A stretch of DNA of 64,000 nucleotides from CAVRXZ01 sp963773035 (GTDB lineage: Bacteria; Acidobacteriota; Vicinamibacteria; Vicinamibacterales; CAVVIG01), in the NCBI GenBank assembly GCA_963773035.1, contig CAVYZX010000005.1, forward strand, positions 124,001-188,000, in the 5' to 3' direction. Numbering within the stretch: the first letter of the stretch is position 1; the number at the start of each line of letters is the position of its first letter. The position numbers were made by a program, and so were the translations under genes. The notes beneath the pieces are model-generated. The model made no database searches, was not told the origin of the DNA, and worked only from the letters and a program-made list of their open reading frames with translations. Positions 1 through 8,727 of this stretch are shown here, piece by piece.

Positions 1-1
1 T

Positions 2-781
2 CCGCGTCCTACGAGGCGCTCGATTCGAAGGTTCTATCCCGAAGACTACGGGCCTTACCTCGAAACGGCACGCGAGAACTCGAGCCGCGCTCGCTCGATC
101 CTCCGCACGATCGCCGATCCGCTCGACACCGCGATTCCCGTCGTCCCGAAAGGGCGGCTTTTGGAAATCGGCGCTGCGTCTGGCAACTACATGGTGCAGA
201 TGCAACGGCAAGGGTGGGACGTCACGGGAATCGAGGTCGACGCGACGTCCGCCCAACGGGCCGCCGATCGAACCGGTGCCCGCGTCCTGCGCGACGACAC
301 GTGGATGACAGCCCTCAAAAATGAACAATTCGACCTGATCTGCGCGTGGATGGTGTTCGAGCACCTTCACGAGCCGACGGCAGCCTTCGAACGCTGCTTC
401 AACTGGCTGAAACCGGGGGGGTGGCTGGCGTTCAGTGTGCCAGACGGCGGAAGCTGGCAGTTTCGAACCTTTCAGACCAACTGGTTTGCTCTCCAGGTCC
501 CGACCCATCTCTACCATTTCACGGCTCCCCTGCTGACAGACATCCTTCGACGACTCGGGTACGAGCAGATCACGATCAAGTGGCAGCGGACTTTGATTGA
601 TGTCGCGATCAGCCTCGCCCTCGTCGTGGAGAACGCCTACGGGACCACCGTCGGCACCCGCGCGCGGCAGGTCGCCAATTCCTTGGCGTCTCGGGCCGTC
701 TCGAGAGGCCTCGGCATCGTGGCAGCACCGCTCCACTTGACCGGGCGTCTCACGGTTTGGGCCCAAAAGCCTCTCTCATGA
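2..781 (+). CDS. Class I SAM-dependent methyltransferase, 5' end outside window
   Basis: The reading frame is open from base 2, so the start codon lies upstream of the window; about 259 residues are visible. The nucleotide-binding motif I is LLEIGAASGNY, followed by an acidic end of strand 2 (TGIEVD). A post-motif block WMVFEHLHEP and the LKPGGWLAFSVPDGG segment are typical of Methyltransf_23 enzymes found in polysaccharide clusters. It likely methylates a sugar or lipid-linked glycan in the cytoplasm. It is followed after 22 bases by a GT4 glycosyltransferase, fitting a role in the same pathway. The acceptor cannot be read from the sequence. Confidence 0.85.
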   Translation, partial: PRPTRRSIRRFYPEDYGPYLETARENSSRARSILRTIADPLDTAIPVVPKGRLLEIGAASGNYMVQMQRQGWDVTGIEVDATSAQRAADRTGARVLRDDTWMTALKNEQFDLICAWMVFEHLHEPTAAFERCFNWLKPGGWLAFSVPDGGSWQFRTFQTNWFALQVPTHLYHFTAPLLTDILRRLGYEQITIKWQRTLIDVAISLALVVENAYGTTVGTRARQVANSLASRAVSRGLGIVAAPLHLTGRLTVWAQKPLS

Positions 782-803
782 CGGCCGAGGCATACACCAA
801 CCC

Positions 804-1868
804 ATGAAAGTGCTGGTTCTTGCCAAGTATGGTGCCAGGGCGGCCAGCACGAGATACCGCTTTCTGCAGTACTTTCCCGCCCTGAAGAAGGCGGGGATCG
901 ACGTCACGATGTCGGTGCTTCTCGACGATCAGTATCTCGCGCAGAAGCTCGACGCGGACCGAGTGCCAATCTGGTCTGCGGCGCGAGGATTCGCCCGACG
1001 CTTGCGCGCCCTTCTCAACGCCAGTGCCTTTGATGTCATCGTGGTCCATTGCGAGATTTTTCCGTATCTCCCCGCATGGGTCGAACAGTTCCTCCGGTGG
1101 CGCCGCATTCCGTACATCGTCGACTTTGATGACGCGATCTTTCATAACTACGATCTGCACCGAAGTCGACTGGTCAGGCACTTTCTTGGCCACAAGTTCG
1201 CCCGTGCCCTTGCCGGCAGTGCCCTCGTGATCGCAGGGAATGAATATCTTGCGTCGTACGCGAAACGATCGAACGAGCGGGTCGAGACGCTTCCAACGGT
1301 CGTCGATGTGGAGCGCTATCGGCCCGGGCAACGAGACCGGGCCGGCGAGCCGTTTACGGTTGGTTGGATGGGCTCTCCGTCGACTGCCCCATATCTCTCT
1401 GAAATCGAGACGGCGTTGCGCCGCTTCTTCAGCAGCCACGCCGGGCGTTTGGTGTTGGTCGGCTCTGGCGCCGTCCCGCTCAGCGGCCTGCCTCTGGAGG
1501 TGCACCGCTGGTCCGAAGCGAAAGAGCTCGAGGAGCTGATCGATTTCGACGTCGGAATCATGCCGCTGCCGGACACGCCCTGGACGCGGGGAAAGTGCGG
1601 TTTCAAGCTGGTCCAGTACATGGCCGTGGGACTCCCCGTAGTCGCTTCGCCAGTGGGCGTCAACTCCACGCTCGTCGAGCACGGCGTCGACGGATATCTG
1701 GCGTCGAGTTCGGCCGAGTGGCTGAACGCGCTCGCGGCCCTCGCCGAAGACCGATCGCTGCGCAGCGCGATGGGCGACACCGGGCGGGTGAAGATCGAGC
1801 GACAGTACAGCCTCCAGGCCACAGCACCACGGTTGGTCGCGCTGCTGAAGGAAGCCGCCTCATTGTGA
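804..1868 (+). CDS. GT4-family glycosyltransferase
   Basis: A 354-residue GT-B enzyme. The N-terminal domain opens with MKVLVLAKYGARAASTRYR, a form seen in GT4 (glycosyl transferases group 1) proteins. The C-terminal nucleotide-sugar half contains FTVGWMGSPSTAPYL and CGFKLVQYMAVGLPVVASP, which occupies the place of the EX7E donor-binding motif, although the usual first glutamate is not obvious. It probably adds one sugar to the lipid-linked repeat unit at the inner membrane. The ATG at 804 is the first in frame; the stop overlaps the GTG of the next gene by 4 bases, so translation is likely coupled. Donor and acceptor are unknown. Confidence 0.88.
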   Translation: MKVLVLAKYGARAASTRYRFLQYFPALKKAGIDVTMSVLLDDQYLAQKLDADRVPIWSAARGFARRLRALLNASAFDVIVVHCEIFPYLPAWVEQFLRWRRIPYIVDFDDAIFHNYDLHRSRLVRHFLGHKFARALAGSALVIAGNEYLASYAKRSNERVETLPTVVDVERYRPGQRDRAGEPFTVGWMGSPSTAPYLSEIETALRRFFSSHAGRLVLVGSGAVPLSGLPLEVHRWSEAKELEELIDFDVGIMPLPDTPWTRGKCGFKLVQYMAVGLPVVASPVGVNSTLVEHGVDGYLASSSAEWLNALAALAEDRSLRSAMGDTGRVKIERQYSLQATAPRLVALLKEAASL

Positions 1869-3094
1869 GCGCCGAAAAACAGGAATTGAGCCGGTCCCTC
1901 CGCGTATTAGTGGTCGTGCTCGCCGCCCTGATCGCGTTCTTCTTTCCGAGCTCCGTTGGCGGCGTCATCTCGCGCACACTCACAGGGGCATCCCTCGTAC
2001 TGACCTGCGGCTTGCTCGTTGCTTTGCTCTGTTTGCCGGGAGGCGTTGTTCCCGCCGGGCTCCTTCTAGCGACGGGGTTGGGCCTTCTCGGGCTGCTGAG
2101 TACTTTCACGCTCTTGTCTCCGTTCACCGGGTACTCACCCGGCGTCGTCCTCATCTATCTTGCGATAGGGCTGCTGTACTTGGTGAATCTGAGATCGATA
2201 GGGGCCTCGTCGATTGTCGAATACGCCGCGCTCGCGTTGAGCGTTGGCAGCCTCCTGATTGGCATCGCCATCGTTGGGCAAGTAAAGATCGTGGCTCAGA
2301 TTCTGATGAGCTACTACGCCGCGTTCTATCCAGAGCTCGTGCCCAACATGATCGACCTCCTGCACAAGCCGGTGATCACGTTCGCCACGCATTCCGTCGC
2401 CGGTTTCATGATCTATTTGCTGTTCTACATGGCGTTGAAGGCTTACGACGTTCGCGGTCGCGTGTTTTTCCTGGGACTGGCATGCGGCCACCTTGCGCTC
2501 TTGATCCTTTTGAGGTCGACCACAGCGGCGATTTTCGCGTCCATCGCAGTGGTCCAGCTCGGATGGCTGGTGTGGCGGCGATTCCCACGAATTGCGGGCC
2601 CCGCACTCCTCACTGCTCTTGCTGCACCCATCGCGTTGGGGGTGTACTTTGGCGTGCGCCCAGCGGACGTCGTCGAGGCAGTCCAGGCGGCCGTGCTGGG
2701 CGATAAGATCAGTGGACTGCTCGTTCGGTTCAGACCTGACGGCTTGCTGGCAGAAAACCTCATCTATCTGTCCAGGCATCCCTTGTCACCCATCGGCGTG
2801 AGCTTCAGCGAGTCGCTCAACCTCGGCGATTCGGGTGTAATTGTTCATCTGTTGCGTGGATCGCTGCCGTTTCTCGTGGCCGTTTACGGCGGTTTGTTCC
2901 TGTTTCTGCGCTACAATGTGGCCTCCAGAACGTCAGCGATCTGGTTGTGGTGTGTCATTGGACTGTTCGAGATCGGCTTTCCACCACTCATGTACTTTCG
3001 ATTCGTTTGCTTCGTGCCCCTGCTTGTGGTGTACCTGAACTCGCTCGAGTACCCGGCAAGAGCGGTTCACTCCGATAACCTTTCGATTGAATAG
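1865..3094 (+). CDS. O-antigen ligase/polymerase-like multi-spanning membrane protein
   Basis: A 409-residue protein with about ten hydrophobic segments and a long loop near residues 260-340, the layout of WaaL/Wzy-type polysaccharide ligases and polymerases. The GTG at 1865 is chosen because it makes a GTGA overlap with the preceding stop and starts just before the first membrane segment (VLVVVLAALIAFFF). The longer open frame upstream only shadows the glycosyltransferase. It would act at the periplasmic face of the inner membrane, joining or ligating lipid-linked glycan. Because a second polymerase-like protein is encoded at 4442, one of the two is probably ligase and the other polymerase; sequence alone does not say which. 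Confidence 0.7.
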   Translation: MSAEKQELSRSLRVLVVVLAALIAFFFPSSVGGVISRTLTGASLVLTCGLLVALLCLPGGVVPAGLLLATGLGLLGLLSTFTLLSPFTGYSPGVVLIYLAIGLLYLVNLRSIGASSIVEYAALALSVGSLLIGIAIVGQVKIVAQILMSYYAAFYPELVPNMIDLLHKPVITFATHSVAGFMIYLLFYMALKAYDVRGRVFFLGLACGHLALLILLRSTTAAIFASIAVVQLGWLVWRRFPRIAGPALLTALAAPIALGVYFGVRPADVVEAVQAAVLGDKISGLLVRFRPDGLLAENLIYLSRHPLSPIGVSFSESLNLGDSGVIVHLLRGSLPFLVAVYGGLFLFLRYNVASRTSAIWLWCVIGLFEIGFPPLMYFRFVCFVPLLVVYLNSLEYPARAVHSDNLSIE

Positions 3095-3108
3095 CCGCGG
3101 AATCGACT

Positions 3109-4365
3109 GTGCTGCAATCCTTTCAGTCACCTCAGCCGTCACTTCCCACACGCGTCGATATCGAGCGGGACGTCGTGCAGCTTCGCTCCCATTTGGTGAG
3201 CTTGTATCGGCATCGGCTCGCGATTGGCGTCACCACTGTCGTTTGCGCAGCGCTCGCTGCGGTCTGGAGCTTCGTCGTACCCATTCGGTACGAGGCGGCG
3301 GCGACTCTCGCCGTCACACCGCCGACCGTGGACGATCCCGGACGGACCATTGCCCAGGTCGCCGCAAGAATCGTCCCGATCATGGGAAGCCAAGTTGTCG
3401 CCGAACAGATCGTGAATGAATTTCAGCTTGGCGGACCCGCACGAAACATGACGCCTGGCGATTTTGTCGAACAGGTATTGACTGTGCGGCACGTGCCGGA
3501 GACAAACCTCATCAAGGTCGTCGCCCGGCTGGACGATGCGCAGCTTGCGGAGAAAATAGCGAATCGTACCGCCGCCGTTGGCATCCAGCAGGTAGGGAAC
3601 GTGGGACAGAGCGCTGTCGGTGCCGTCGAAGCCAGTCTCAAGGCCGTGCTCGACGAAGCCGCGAAACGCAAACAGGAAGCCGAGGGTCGCTACGATGCAT
3701 TCAGGCAAACGGCGCAACTCGAGGCAGCGAAAAAAGACGTTGAGACCTTGCTGTTGCAGCGTGCGGAATTCCAAAGGCTGATGGTCACTCTCGAGACAGA
3801 AAAGGCCCGGCTGGCGCGAAGGGAATCTGAACTCGCCGACCGAAGACCTGTGAATACACTCACTCAGAGCATCGATTCGAGTCCGGTGCTCAGCGAGGCT
3901 GCGCGGCAGACGCCTGGAACTACCAGAGAACTTCTCGGTCTACAGACGAAGAACGAATCGGTGAACCCGGTGTACCAGGGGCTTGATTTGGCCTTGGCTG
4001 AGGGTCGCGCGAACGTCGCGGCGCTGGAAAGCACGCGGGTAAGACTGAGCGGTATCGACAAGGTGAACGACCAGAATCTTGCGCTGCTCGACAGGCTGTA
4101 CCGGCTGGAGTCCGAGTTGGACAGTCTGGATCTGGATCGTCAGGTCGCCCGGAAGGCGTACTCGGACGCGAACACTCAGTACCAAGGAGCCCGACTCTCG
4201 GCGATTGCGCGAATACCGCAGATCGTTGTCGCCGATCCGGCCGTGGTCCCAGTACGACCTATGAGTCGATGGCTGCTTCGCAACCTTTTGCTGGGGGCCA
4301 TTGTCGGGGCGTTGGGTTCAGCGTGCTACGTGCTTGCGCGTCAGGCCTTCGTCAACAACGTTTGA
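3109..4365 (+). CDS. Wzz/GumC-type polysaccharide chain-length determinant
   Basis: A 418-residue protein with the Wzz layout: an N-terminal membrane segment (about residues 38-58), an extended periplasmic region rich in heptad-like charged helices (about 175-345), and a second membrane segment near the C terminus preceded by a proline-containing VRPMSRWLLR motif. Such proteins form periplasmic oligomers that set glycan chain length. There is no C-terminal tyrosine-kinase domain, so it is Wzz/GumC-like and not a full Wzc. The GTG at 3109 lies 14 bases after the previous stop; no closer ATG precedes the conserved region. Confidence 0.82.
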   Translation: MLQSFQSPQPSLPTRVDIERDVVQLRSHLVSLYRHRLAIGVTTVVCAALAAVWSFVVPIRYEAAATLAVTPPTVDDPGRTIAQVAARIVPIMGSQVVAEQIVNEFQLGGPARNMTPGDFVEQVLTVRHVPETNLIKVVARLDDAQLAEKIANRTAAVGIQQVGNVGQSAVGAVEASLKAVLDEAAKRKQEAEGRYDAFRQTAQLEAAKKDVETLLLQRAEFQRLMVTLETEKARLARRESELADRRPVNTLTQSIDSSPVLSEAARQTPGTTRELLGLQTKNESVNPVYQGLDLALAEGRANVAALESTRVRLSGIDKVNDQNLALLDRLYRLESELDSLDLDRQVARKAYSDANTQYQGARLSAIARIPQIVVADPAVVPVRPMSRWLLRNLLLGAIVGALGSACYVLARQAFVNNV

Positions 4366-4441
4366 CGCCCAGCCCACTCTTGCTCGGCCAGACTCCGTAC
4401 CTGACATTCAGTATTGGATTTCCAGCGCGGCCCAAGTCGCC

Positions 4442-5938
4442 ATGATGATACTGCCGGCCCTCGCGGTGGCATGCTGCTGTGCGGCACTGATCGCGTCAGA
4501 CGTGTGGCGTTATCCGGCGAATGCCATGTCGGTCATGAGGACTACTCTGGCGGCGCTATGGGGCGCCGGATGGCTTGCGTACGGTGTCAATCTCGCCCAG
4601 TTTCCGGCACCCGATTTCCAGACCTTGTTCTATCTGACCGCCACCTGCGCCATCAGCATTGCCATGATTCCAAGCCCGCGAGTCCAGCCGGCGACTGGCG
4701 CCTTGGCGGCGTCGGCCACTCCGGCTTGGCGCTGGTATTTCCGTCTTCTCCTGGCGTTCTCTGTTGCGGTCGTCTTGTGGGATGTGTGGCATGTGATCGA
4801 TCAAAGCCGTAGCATCGGGCTTCAGGACGCGATCATCACCCATCGCTGGAATCGCACCCTCAAAGTCGGCAGCTATTCGTTGCCAGGCATGGAAGTGGCG
4901 CATTCGGTTGCGGCGGTCACGGGGGCACTGGGATACGCGCTCTGGCTCTCGGCGCGCCGAACCGAGGGCGCCGTAGCCGCCACGATCGGCCTCGCCAGCA
5001 TGCTCACGTCAGCCGGTCGCTGGGACGTGGTGGCCTACGGTCTTTGGTGTCTGGTGCTCGAGGCTGTGTTCGCGCGCGAATCGTCGTCGCGACGCTTTCT
5101 CGCGAGCAATGTCCGTCTCTTCGCCCTGCTGGCGGTCTTTTTCATTGCGCACGGCGAGCTGCTGTCGAAGGTCGGAACGCTGCAGGCCCTGGCCGAAATG
5201 TCGGTTGAGCGGCGGGCCACGGTCGTGAACACACGCGGAAACCTCGGCTACAGAGGCGTGCCCGCTGAAGCCGCCAACACCGGCGAGGGCGACACAGCCA
5301 TCGCCCGATCGACCGTCAAGGAAGACACCGGAGACGCGCCTGTTGCAGCGGTCGAGCCACGTCGGCCGTGCGAACGGTGGACCGAGGCGCAGGAACGAAC
5401 GAATCGCGCCTTCTTGACGATGTCACGGATCGTTCGCGTGTTCACCTTGTATTTCGCCGGTCCGTTTGCCGCATTCGATCGGGCGGTCTGCGAAAGTCGG
5501 CCGGCTGTCCGCGAAGTCATCTTCTACTGGCCCTTGAAGATCGCCCGGCTGTTGCACCTCGTCCCGGTCGCTTCTACCTACACTGTCGACCCGTTTGTCG
5601 ACATCGGAATCCCTTACAACAACTACACGCTCTTCTACCCCTTTCTCGGCAAGTTCGGGGGTGTGGGAGGCCTGCTCGCCTGGCTGATGACCGCGCTGGG
5701 GCTGCGATTCTTCGTGAAGAAGATGTTCCTCGGCGTCGCGGGTCTGCCGGGGATCGTCGCCGGTATCGGGCCGTTCGCAATTGCCGTGCGGGGCCTCTGG
5801 ACCAATGCCTTCTTCGACGGCTCGATGGTCGTCTACGCGCTGGTGGCGCTCAGCGGCTACGCCGTTTCACAACTGAGTCTAAGCACGTTGGCCGCGATTT
5901 GGCCTCGTCGAGTAACCGGCGTGCGATCCCCGTCATAG
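4442..5938 (+). CDS. Wzy-like oligosaccharide repeat-unit polymerase (membrane protein)
   Basis: A 498-residue membrane protein with roughly ten to twelve hydrophobic segments and one large hydrophilic loop (about residues 260-345). The late motif YNNYTLFYPFLGKFG, followed by a Gly-rich membrane segment, resembles the conserved region of O-antigen/EPS repeat-unit polymerases. The ATG at 4442 is taken as the start because it leads straight into the first hydrophobic segment; earlier in-frame sequence lies over the wzz gene. It would polymerise Wzx-exported repeat units in the periplasm. The family call rests on topology and one motif, so it is moderate. Confidence 0.62.
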   Translation: MMILPALAVACCCAALIASDVWRYPANAMSVMRTTLAALWGAGWLAYGVNLAQFPAPDFQTLFYLTATCAISIAMIPSPRVQPATGALAASATPAWRWYFRLLLAFSVAVVLWDVWHVIDQSRSIGLQDAIITHRWNRTLKVGSYSLPGMEVAHSVAAVTGALGYALWLSARRTEGAVAATIGLASMLTSAGRWDVVAYGLWCLVLEAVFARESSSRRFLASNVRLFALLAVFFIAHGELLSKVGTLQALAEMSVERRATVVNTRGNLGYRGVPAEAANTGEGDTAIARSTVKEDTGDAPVAAVEPRRPCERWTEAQERTNRAFLTMSRIVRVFTLYFAGPFAAFDRAVCESRPAVREVIFYWPLKIARLLHLVPVASTYTVDPFVDIGIPYNNYTLFYPFLGKFGGVGGLLAWLMTALGLRFFVKKMFLGVAGLPGIVAGIGPFAIAVRGLWTNAFFDGSMVVYALVALSGYAVSQLSLSTLAAIWPRRVTGVRSPS

Positions 5939-5942
5939 CCGC

Positions 5943-6953
5943 GTGGCGAATCCGGAGCCGACGGCAACGACACCGGTACGTGCAGAAACTGAGCCCCAGA
6001 TAGACAGCGAAGCGTGCGCGATCTGTGGTAATCGTCACGCGAATCGAGTGCACCTGGCGCGGGAGATGATGTTCGGATCCCGGGAAGCCTTCCGCTATCT
6101 GGAGTGCAGTGCTTGCGGCTGCGTTCAGCTCGTCGACGTCCCCCCGGAGATGTCGAAATACTATCCGAACACGTACTACTCGTTTGCCGCTGAGCGCGGC
6201 CTGAGGGCCCGCATCAAGCGGAAATGGGCCGAACATGCGCACGGCCGGCCGACTCCTGTCGGGCGGCTGGCGGCATTTCTATTGGGTCCCTACGATTCGA
6301 TGGTTGCGGTTCGCCGTGCTCGTATTCCTTTCGCGGCGTCAATCCTCGACGTCGGTTGCGGATCCGGACAGCTCATACGTGACATGAAACACCTCGGCTA
6401 CGAGCGCGTGGCCGGTGTGGATCCGTACATCGCGCAGGATCTCCATTTCGACGACGGCGTCAGCGTCCTGCGGCGCACTCTGAGCGCAACGCCAGGCGCA
6501 TTCGACGTCGTGATGCTCCACCACTCGTTCGAGCACATGCCGGAGCCAGCACGAGAGATGCGTGAGATTCGCAGGCTGTTGAAGCCTGAAGGCCGTGTGC
6601 TCCTCAGAATACCGATTGCCGCCTCGTTTGCGTGGCGGCACTACGGGGTAAACTGGATCGGGCTCGACCCGCCTCGCCACCTCTTCCTGCATTCTCCAGC
6701 AAGCATCGAACGGCTCGCCCGCCAGGCCGATCTCCGCGTGGCCGGATTGATTTACGAAGGCAACGCGAGCCAATTCCTCGGAAGCGAGCAGATCAAGCGA
6801 GGCATCCCGTTGGAGGATCCCCGATCCATCTACGCAGGCGGTCTCCGTCGCTGGATTGGCTGGTGGCAGGCCCGCCGGCTGCGCGGACGGATTGACGAAT
6901 TGAATCGAAGCGGTCAGGGAGACTGGGCCTGCTTCGACCTTCGGCCCTGCTAG
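5943..6953 (+). CDS. Class I SAM methyltransferase with N-terminal zinc-ribbon-like motif
   Basis: A 336-residue protein. Residues about 20-65 hold two CxxC-type pairs (CAICGNRH and CSACGCVQ), a small zinc-binding module common in sugar methyltransferases. It continues with YYPNTYYSF and then the Rossmann motif ILDVGCGSGQL, the acidic VDPYI, and MLHHSFEHMPEP with LKPEGRVLLRIP. It probably methylates a nucleotide-sugar or glycan in the polysaccharide pathway. The GTG at 5943 lies 4 bases after the previous stop. Its TAG overlaps by 3 bases the stop of the convergent methyltransferase at 6950-7675. Confidence 0.83.
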   Translation: MANPEPTATTPVRAETEPQIDSEACAICGNRHANRVHLAREMMFGSREAFRYLECSACGCVQLVDVPPEMSKYYPNTYYSFAAERGLRARIKRKWAEHAHGRPTPVGRLAAFLLGPYDSMVAVRRARIPFAASILDVGCGSGQLIRDMKHLGYERVAGVDPYIAQDLHFDDGVSVLRRTLSATPGAFDVVMLHHSFEHMPEPAREMREIRRLLKPEGRVLLRIPIAASFAWRHYGVNWIGLDPPRHLFLHSPASIERLARQADLRVAGLIYEGNASQFLGSEQIKRGIPLEDPRSIYAGGLRRWIGWWQARRLRGRIDELNRSGQGDWACFDLRPC

Positions 6954-7675
6954 GTTGAACGTGCTCCCGGTCGCGACTCCTGGCGGCACAGCGCCACCAC
7001 ATACCCCATGGCGAAAGCGAAGCCCGGGAAGGCGGGCGCCGATTCTCGCACGGCCATTCGTTCGAGCTCTGCCGCATGTTCTGCGTATCGGAGCTTGAAA
7101 AGCCACGCTTTTGCGGTGCGCGAGTAGGGAATCACGCCTTTCCTGAACGTGTACTGTCCCTGTATGTCAATGTGCCGATAGTGTTCACCGAGCAGCGCCC
7201 TGAACTCCGGCACCGACCATTCCCGCAGGTGATGCGGGTTGGCGGGACGCTCCTCGAGCGTTCCTCGCAGTCTCACCGGCGTCGAGACGATCAGCAAGCC
7301 ATCTGGCGCGAGCACGCGCGTTGATTCGGCGAGGAACGTCTCCGGATGCCGGATGTGCTCGATGGTTTCGAACGACACGATCACCTCGAAGGGGCCGTCT
7401 TGCGAAATGCGTTCGGCATCCCCGACCAAGAATTCGATGCCATCGGTGGAATGATGAGCGCGCGCAAACGAGACCGCTTCATCAGAGACATCCATCCCGG
7501 TGACCGCTCGTGCACCGCCGCTCTTGAGGATGACCGCGCCGTAACCGGAGCCGCAGGCGACGTCGAGGACGGTCTTGCCCGCGACGAAACGCGACGCGAA
7601 CTCGTATCTGGCCACATGCTCGCGAACGACATGCGCCCGCGTGTCCATCTCAGGGACGAGTCGCTCCACGGACAT
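6950..7675 (-). CDS. Class I SAM-dependent methyltransferase
   Basis: A 241-residue enzyme starting at MSVERLVPEMD. Motif I is VLDVACGSGYG, the acidic strand-2 end is GMDVSDEA, and SFETIEHIRHPE with LAPDGLLIVSTP completes the Methyltransf_11 pattern. The ATG at 7675 is preferred over one 63 bases upstream because homology-like sequence begins here. It transcribes leftward after the GT2 gene at 7738 and meets the rightward methyltransferase tail-to-tail with overlapping stop codons. It probably modifies a sugar in the surface glycan. Confidence 0.82.
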   Translation of the reverse strand: MSVERLVPEMDTRAHVVREHVARYEFASRFVAGKTVLDVACGSGYGAVILKSGGARAVTGMDVSDEAVSFARAHHSTDGIEFLVGDAERISQDGPFEVIVSFETIEHIRHPETFLAESTRVLAPDGLLIVSTPVRLRGTLEERPANPHHLREWSVPEFRALLGEHYRHIDIQGQYTFRKGVIPYSRTAKAWLFKLRYAEHAAELERMAVRESAPAFPGFAFAMGYVVALCRQESRPGARST

Positions 7676-7737
7676 GGCTGAGGAGCCTACCACACCAGTG
7701 TTCCGTACGACCGCTGCCGCGTTGGTCCAGCGAAACA

Positions 7738-8727
7738 TCAGGACCGTTCGTTGATGGGCGTACGTCCACGCTGTTTGAAGTAGCCAAACAGCTCACCGTA
7801 GCCGCGCAGCGTTTCCTTCACCTCAATCAACGAACCACGCGCGAGCGCGCGAAGAAGCCGAGTAATCGGCTCGATCCCCACCGTGACCGCAACGAGCAGC
7901 AAGGCCTTCAACCTGCCATAGTGCTTGAATCCGAACAACAGACGGCTGCGCAACGAGTAGAACAAGCGTGTCGCCTTCACTTGATCGCTCGACGCGCCGC
8001 CTCGATGGTAGACGGCTGCGTCGGCAAGATACACCGAACGGTATCCGCGTTCCCGCGCACGCAAGGACAAGTCGACCTCTTCAAAGTAGACGAAGAATCG
8101 ATCGTCGAATCCGCCGAGCAGTTCGAACACCGACCGTCGAACCAGGAAGAATGCCCCGATAATCTGGTCAACGTTCTGCGTGACCCGGCATTCCTCGGCC
8201 GTCATCAGATGTGGTCTGAAAAGCCTGGGCCATAGGCGAGTCAGGCCAGTCGCTTGGCCGAAGAACGTCCCAACAGTCGGAAATCGCGCACACGAAACAG
8301 CCGTCGCTCCGTTGTCTCCTACCAGCCGGACGCCACAAATACCGGCATCGGCATTTGCCGGCTCCTCCATGAATGCAATCGGGCGAGACAAGGAGTCGGG
8401 AAACAAGGCCGTGTCGGGGTTGAGAAAGAGCAGATAGTCGCTGACCGCTCCCGCGGCTGCCTGGTTGCAGGCAGCTGCGAAGCCACGGTTTTCAGGATTC
8501 CGCGTCAAGACGACCGGGAGGTCGAAGGCGTCGAGGCGGTCGCACGATCCATCGACCGAGGCGTTGTCGACAACGGCAACCCGCCCGACACTGAAGGTCG
8601 ACCGCCGAGCGGCGGCGATGGAGCCGAGGCAAGCTTGCAACAGCGGTCCGGTGTTCCAGTTGACGATGACAACGTCGAGCGAAGGCGTCACGTGACTCAG
8701 CCGGCACTCGCCGAGATTCGCGTCCAC
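7738..8727 (-). CDS. GT2-family glycosyltransferase (rhamnosyltransferase-like)
   Basis: A 329-residue GT-A enzyme. It shows the GT2 opening LDVVIVNWNTGPLLQACL, an early VVDNASVDGS, the FLNPDTALFPDS metal-binding region and FFVYFEEVDLSLRARERG, the EED-type acceptor/catalytic region of WbbL-like rhamnosyltransferases. A C-terminal amphipathic/hydrophobic stretch may associate with the membrane. Two starts are possible: ATG at 8727, overlapping the flippase gene by 31 bases, or GTG at 8691, five bases after the flippase stop. The GTG gives a start right before the conserved domain. It acts in the cytoplasm on lipid-linked glycan. Confidence 0.85.
   Translation of the reverse strand: MDANLGECRLSHVTPSLDVVIVNWNTGPLLQACLGSIAAARRSTFSVGRVAVVDNASVDGSCDRLDAFDLPVVLTRNPENRGFAAACNQAAAGAVSDYLLFLNPDTALFPDSLSRPIAFMEEPANADAGICGVRLVGDNGATAVSCARFPTVGTFFGQATGLTRLWPRLFRPHLMTAEECRVTQNVDQIIGAFFLVRRSVFELLGGFDDRFFVYFEEVDLSLRARERGYRSVYLADAAVYHRGGASSDQVKATRLFYSLRSRLLFGFKHYGRLKALLLVAVTVGIEPITRLLRALARGSLIEVKETLRGYGELFGYFKQRGRTPINERS

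Noticed and set aside
2135..2779. Long antisense open frames in high-GC genes (many examples)
   Set aside because: They arise from GC-rich codon bias opposite clear coding regions and show no domain or signal features.
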